A DNA stretch of 64,000 nucleotides, taken from NCBI RefSeq assembly GCF_008642295.1, contig NZ_CP029190.1:6369501-6433500 (forward strand). Direction: 5' to 3'. Origin of the DNA: Streptomyces venezuelae. GTDB taxonomy: Bacteria; Actinomycetota; Actinomycetes; Streptomycetales; Streptomycetaceae. Shown one piece after another: positions 61,071 through 64,000 of this stretch. Both the position numbers and the translations under genes were made by a program. Positions within the stretch are counted from its first letter, which is position 1. Each line of letters starts with the position of its first letter. The notes below the pieces were generated by a model. The model searched no databases and was not told the DNA's origin. It saw only the letters and a program-made list of their open reading frames with translations.

Positions 61071-61943
61071 TCAGCTCCCTACGATCATGTCCTCGAAGGA
61101 TTCCAGCCGCTTCCACCGTTCCGCGGGTGCCCGGGTGACCGGCATCAGGTCGGCCTCCGGCAGCGGGCCGAAGTCGAGACCGGTGAGTTCGGCGATGTCG
61201 GCCACCGGGACCTGGAACGTACGGAACGGGCCCAGCGGCGGCGGGTCGCCCGGCTTGGCCCCCGCCATCGCCCGCTCGTAGTCCCGGGTCAGGTCCGGGC
61301 TCTGGTCGAGGATGTAGCCGGTGGAGGCCAGCCGGCCGTCCTGGAGGAACGCGGCCACCTTCCAGAACCGCAGCGGGACCTGGATGCCCCGGTACGGGGG
61401 GTCGGAGTCGTGCAGCACCGGGCCGGTCAGCACGCTGAGCTTGCGGTCGAACTGGGCCGCATGGTCGAGGAGATGGTTCTCCAGGCCCTGCCACAGCTGC
61501 TTGCCCTGGTTGAACACGTCCGCCTGGGGTGCGGCGTTGGTGTAGCGGAAGGTGTCGGTGTTGGCCCGGTGGGCCTCCGCGGTCGCGCCCCAGACCGGGT
61601 CGAGGCGTCGGACCAGGTGGCCGCGGTCGAGGCTGTTGTTGCGGTAGATGTCGTTCCCTGACTGCTGGGACTCGGGCACCCGGGGGTCGAATTCCCAGGC
61701 GTCGTCGCGGGGTACGTCCGCCAGCAGCTTCGAGCCGTCGATGCAGACCGCGGTGGACGCCGCCAGCCTGCGGTCGGGGCGCAGGACCACGGTGAAGTGG
61801 GTGTAGGGAAGGGTGACGGTCGGCAGGCTGTCGGTGACGGGGAGCGGCAGCGGGACCACCGGCCCCAGGAAGGTCTCGTCGTAGCCGGTCCGGTCGGAGA
61901 GGGAGTCGGCCCGGGCTTCCGGGGGCGTCTCAATTGCGTTCAT
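61071..61943 (-). CDS. DNA/RNA non-specific endonuclease
   Basis: 290 aa. The catalytic motif is SLDRGHLVRRLDPVWG with His109, preceded by YRNNS, and the metal-binding Asn is in FRYTNAAPQADVFNQG. LTGPVLHDSDPPYRG and VPLRFWKVAAFL complete the beta-beta-alpha-metal nuclease fold of NucA/Serratia type. No signal peptide: the protein begins MNAIETPPEARADSLS, so it stays inside the cell, where it would be toxic if not controlled. It lies 141 nt upstream of the NTPase gene on the same strand and diverges from the caspase gene. Confidence 0.93.
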   Translation of the reverse strand: MNAIETPPEARADSLSDRTGYDETFLGPVVPLPLPVTDSLPTVTLPYTHFTVVLRPDRRLAASTAVCIDGSKLLADVPRDDAWEFDPRVPESQQSGNDIYRNNSLDRGHLVRRLDPVWGATAEAHRANTDTFRYTNAAPQADVFNQGKQLWQGLENHLLDHAAQFDRKLSVLTGPVLHDSDPPYRGIQVPLRFWKVAAFLQDGRLASTGYILDQSPDLTRDYERAMAGAKPGDPPPLGPFRTFQVPVADIAELTGLDFGPLPEADLMPVTRAPAERWKRLESFEDMIVGS

Positions 61944-62085
61944 ATGATGGAAGTACCGCGGATGTGCGGGCCTTCACGGTGCAGCGCAACGGGCCACCCG
62001 AACAGCGGCCACCCCTGATTCGGACGGCCCCGGGCACGGGAACCATGCTCTCGACCCCGCTGTCCCCCTGCCCCCAGGAGTCACC
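61944..62085. promoter_or_regulatory. Divergent promoter region of nuclease and caspase genes
   Basis: The 142-bp gap has to hold both promoters. The nuclease ATG (61943) has no SD in front. The caspase GTG has CAGGAG 5 nt upstream. No convincing -35/-10 pair was seen. Confidence 0.45.
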
Positions 62086-62934
62086 GTGCCCGTTGGTCTG
62101 TCCCTCCACGTAGGTCTGAACAAGGTCGATCCCGCCCGGTACGACGGCTGGGACGGCACACTCATGGCCTGCGAGAACGATGCCCGCGACATGGCCGAGG
62201 TGGCCCGGGCCGGCGGGTTCGAGGACACCGTGATCCTCACCGACGACGGCACCGTGGAGAACATCACCGCCGCCCTGCGCGAGGCCGCCGGCCGGCTCCG
62301 CACCGGGGACATGCTCCTCTTCACCTACTCGGGCCACGGCGGCCAGATCGACAACCTCGCCGGCTCGGACGACGAACCCGACCGGCAGGACGAGACCCTG
62401 GTCTTCTTCGACCGCCAGTTCCTCGACGACGAGCTGTACCGCGAGTTCCAGCGGTTCGAGCAGGACGTGCGGATCTTCGTCCTGCTGGACTGCTGTCACA
62501 GCGGCAGCGCGATCGAATCCGTCCGCGAAATGCTCACCCCCCAGGCACTGCAAACGCAGTTCCAGACCCGCGACCCGGGCCGCATCGAGGCGGCCTCCCG
62601 GCTGATGCCCCTGTTGAAGCAGCAGCAGATCGCCGCCCGCGACCGGTCCTTCTACACGGACCTCCAGCGCGAGCTCAAGGACGGGAACGGCGGCAGCCCG
62701 GCGCAGAACGCCGTGCTCATCGGCGCCTGCCAGGACAACCAGCTCGCCTCCGACGGCCAGATCAACGGCCTGTTCACCGAACAGCTGCTGACCGTGTGGC
62801 GCAACGGGGCCTTCCGGGGCGACTACCGCACCTTCCACCGGGACATCCAGAAGCGGATGCCCGCCATCCAGAGCCCGAACCTCTACACCACCGGCCGGCC
62901 CACCTTCCTCGACCAGAAGCCGTTCACCATCTGA
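62086..62934 (+). CDS. Caspase-family (metacaspase-like) cysteine protease
   Basis: 282 aa from GTG 62086. The catalytic dyad is in LLFTYSGHGGQID (His84) and FVLLDCCHSGSA (Cys137). LSLHVGLNKVDPARYDGWDG, LMACENDARDMAEVARAGGF and VLIGACQDNQLASDGQ are further conserved caspase-fold features. There is no extra domain and no signal peptide. In bacteria such proteases are found with NTPases, trypsin-like proteases and nucleases; the same set lies directly beside it. Confidence 0.93.
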   Translation: MPVGLSLHVGLNKVDPARYDGWDGTLMACENDARDMAEVARAGGFEDTVILTDDGTVENITAALREAAGRLRTGDMLLFTYSGHGGQIDNLAGSDDEPDRQDETLVFFDRQFLDDELYREFQRFEQDVRIFVLLDCCHSGSAIESVREMLTPQALQTQFQTRDPGRIEAASRLMPLLKQQQIAARDRSFYTDLQRELKDGNGGSPAQNAVLIGACQDNQLASDGQINGLFTEQLLTVWRNGAFRGDYRTFHRDIQKRMPAIQSPNLYTTGRPTFLDQKPFTI

Positions 62935-63050
62935 CACCGACCGGCATCATCCGGCGTCGGGGGGCGGCCCCCGCGCGTTACTGTGGTGGGTGCCGTCCGC
63001 CGCACGCCTTCCGGGCCGCGCACGGCCCGGAAGCGCAAGGAGCGGAGAAC

Positions 63051-63128
63051 ATGCAGGTCGGGGCGGGTACCGGGATGCCGGGCAAGGGCGCGGCAGGCGT
63101 AGCAGGCGCTGCGGGGGCGCGGCCTTGA
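63051..63128 (+). CDS. 25-aa Gly/Ala-rich ORF coupled to sbcD
   Basis: ATG 63051 with AAGGAG 8 nt upstream. MQVGAGTGMPGKGAAGVAGA then AGARP; its TGA overlaps the TTG start of sbcD (TTGA). Real SD and coupling support translation; the peptide itself may have no function beyond delivering ribosomes to the weak TTG start. Confidence 0.55.
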   Translation: MQVGAGTGMPGKGAAGVAGAAGARP

Positions 63129-64000
63129 GGTTTCTGCACACCTCCGACTGGCACCTCGGCAGGTCCTTCCACCGCGTCGGCCTGCTCGACGCACAGGCCG
63201 CCTTCATCGACCACCTGATCGACACCGTGCGCGAGCAGGCCGTCGACGCCGTCCTGGTGGCCGGAGACATCTACGACCGCGCGGTGCCCCCGCTGCCCGC
63301 CGTCGAGCTCTACGACCGGGCCCTGCACCGGCTCGCCGATCTCGGCGTGCCCACTGTGATGATCTCCGGCAACCACGACTCCGCCCGCCGGCTCGGCGTC
63401 GGTGCCGGGCTCATCGGCCGGGCGGGCATCCACCTCCGCACCGACCCGGCCGGCTGCGCCGACCCCGTCCTGCTGGCCGACGGACACGGCGACGTCGCCT
63501 TCTACGGGCTGCCCTATCTGGAGCCCGCCCTGGTCAAGGACGCCTTCGCGGCCGAGAAGGCCGGCCACGAGGCGGTGCTCGGCGCCGCCATGGACCGGGT
63601 CCGCGCCGACCTCGCCGGCCGGCCCCCCGGCACCCGCTCCGTGGTCCTCGCCCACGCCTTCGTCACCGGCGGGCAGCCCAGCGACAGCGAACGCGACATC
63701 ACCGTCGGAGGGGTCGAGGCCGTGCCCGCCGCCGTCTTCGACGGAGTGGACTACGCCGCCCTCGGCCACCTCCACGGCTGCCAGACCATCACCGAGCGGG
63801 TCCGCTACTCCGGCTCCCCGCTCGCCTACTCCTTCTCCGAGGCCGGCCACCGCAAATCCATGTGGCTGATCGAGCTCGGCCCCGCCGGGGAACTCACCGC
63901 CGAACGCATCCACACCCCGGTGCCCCGCCCGCTCGCCCGGCTCCGCGGCCACCTCGAACGGCTCCTCGACGACCCAGCCCTCGATGCGTACGAGGAGTCC
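63125..64000 (+). CDS. sbcD: Exonuclease SbcCD subunit D, 3' truncated by window end
   Basis: 292 codons are visible from TTG 63125. Mre11-type metallophosphoesterase motifs appear in order: LHTSDWHLGRSF, VLVAGDIYDRAVPP, MISGNHDSARRL, VLAHAFVTGG and LGHLHGCQTI. RYSGSPLAYSFSE follows. SbcD is the nuclease subunit of the SbcCD DNA-repair complex; sbcC is expected downstream. Confidence 0.95.
   Translation, partial: MRFLHTSDWHLGRSFHRVGLLDAQAAFIDHLIDTVREQAVDAVLVAGDIYDRAVPPLPAVELYDRALHRLADLGVPTVMISGNHDSARRLGVGAGLIGRAGIHLRTDPAGCADPVLLADGHGDVAFYGLPYLEPALVKDAFAAEKAGHEAVLGAAMDRVRADLAGRPPGTRSVVLAHAFVTGGQPSDSERDITVGGVEAVPAAVFDGVDYAALGHLHGCQTITERVRYSGSPLAYSFSEAGHRKSMWLIELGPAGELTAERIHTPVPRPLARLRGHLERLLDDPALDAYEES

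Overview
The window is very GC-rich, uses GTG and TTG starts freely, keeps a full kdp potassium operon, and carries secondary-metabolite genes. All of this points to a Streptomyces or close relative. No rRNA, tRNA, CRISPR array or complete insertion sequence was seen. Most gene calls rest on recognisable motifs. Start codons were chosen from Shine-Dalgarno (SD) sequences, or from a -10 box lying 6-8 nt upstream of a leaderless start.

Region 1 (1-9056) is the end of a polyketide cluster. It holds a 5'-truncated PKS (KS end, trans-AT-style post-KS linker, ACP, then two thioesterase-like domains of which the first lacks its serine), a luciferase-like monooxygenase, a SAM methyltransferase, a type II thioesterase, a YczE-family membrane protein and a Sfp/EntD-type phosphopantetheinyl transferase. 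A second methyltransferase follows. The YczE plus PPTase neighbourhood matches the one known from Bacillus, where both affect a trans-AT polyketide.

Region 2 (7.7-28.3 kb) is a cation, mostly potassium, region with visible decay. It has an intact CPA1 antiporter, a complete operon with an extra 27-aa membrane peptide (kdpFABC then kdpE-kdpD), an orphan full-length kdpB and a KimA-like APC transporter. It also holds three relics: an antiporter fragment, a kdpF next to a collapsed kdpD, and the C-terminus of a cation-diffusion-facilitator exporter. Two paralogous GNAT proteins lie near the kdp pieces. A 25-aa ribosomal protein bL37 sits after a short-chain dehydrogenase.

Region 3 (28.5-54.5 kb) is largely chromosomal: HipA-like kinase with DUF3037 partner, two SDRs, an orphan peptide-binding lipoprotein, uracil-DNA glycosylase, a MocA-type oxidoreductase, apolipoprotein N-acyltransferase, UppP, TVP38 and DedA membrane proteins, patatin, a spermidine-synthase-like protein, an MFS exporter, a GH3 protein without its nucleophile, gamma carbonic anhydrase, an acyltransferase, an EamA transporter, a CoA-binding protein and a YigZ protein. 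Several of these genes appear leaderless.

Region 4 (54.5-63 kb) is the most interesting. On the minus strand, in transcription order, lie a DRGH-type DNA/RNA endonuclease, a 1392-aa protein with two P-loop NTPase modules and helical repeats, a trypsin-like protease with an N-terminal helical domain resembling an effector-associated domain, and a second trypsin-like protease. A caspase-family protease is divergent. This set has the composition of an NTPase-gated suicide or anti-phage system. The window ends inside sbcD, which is preceded by a translationally coupled 25-aa ORF.
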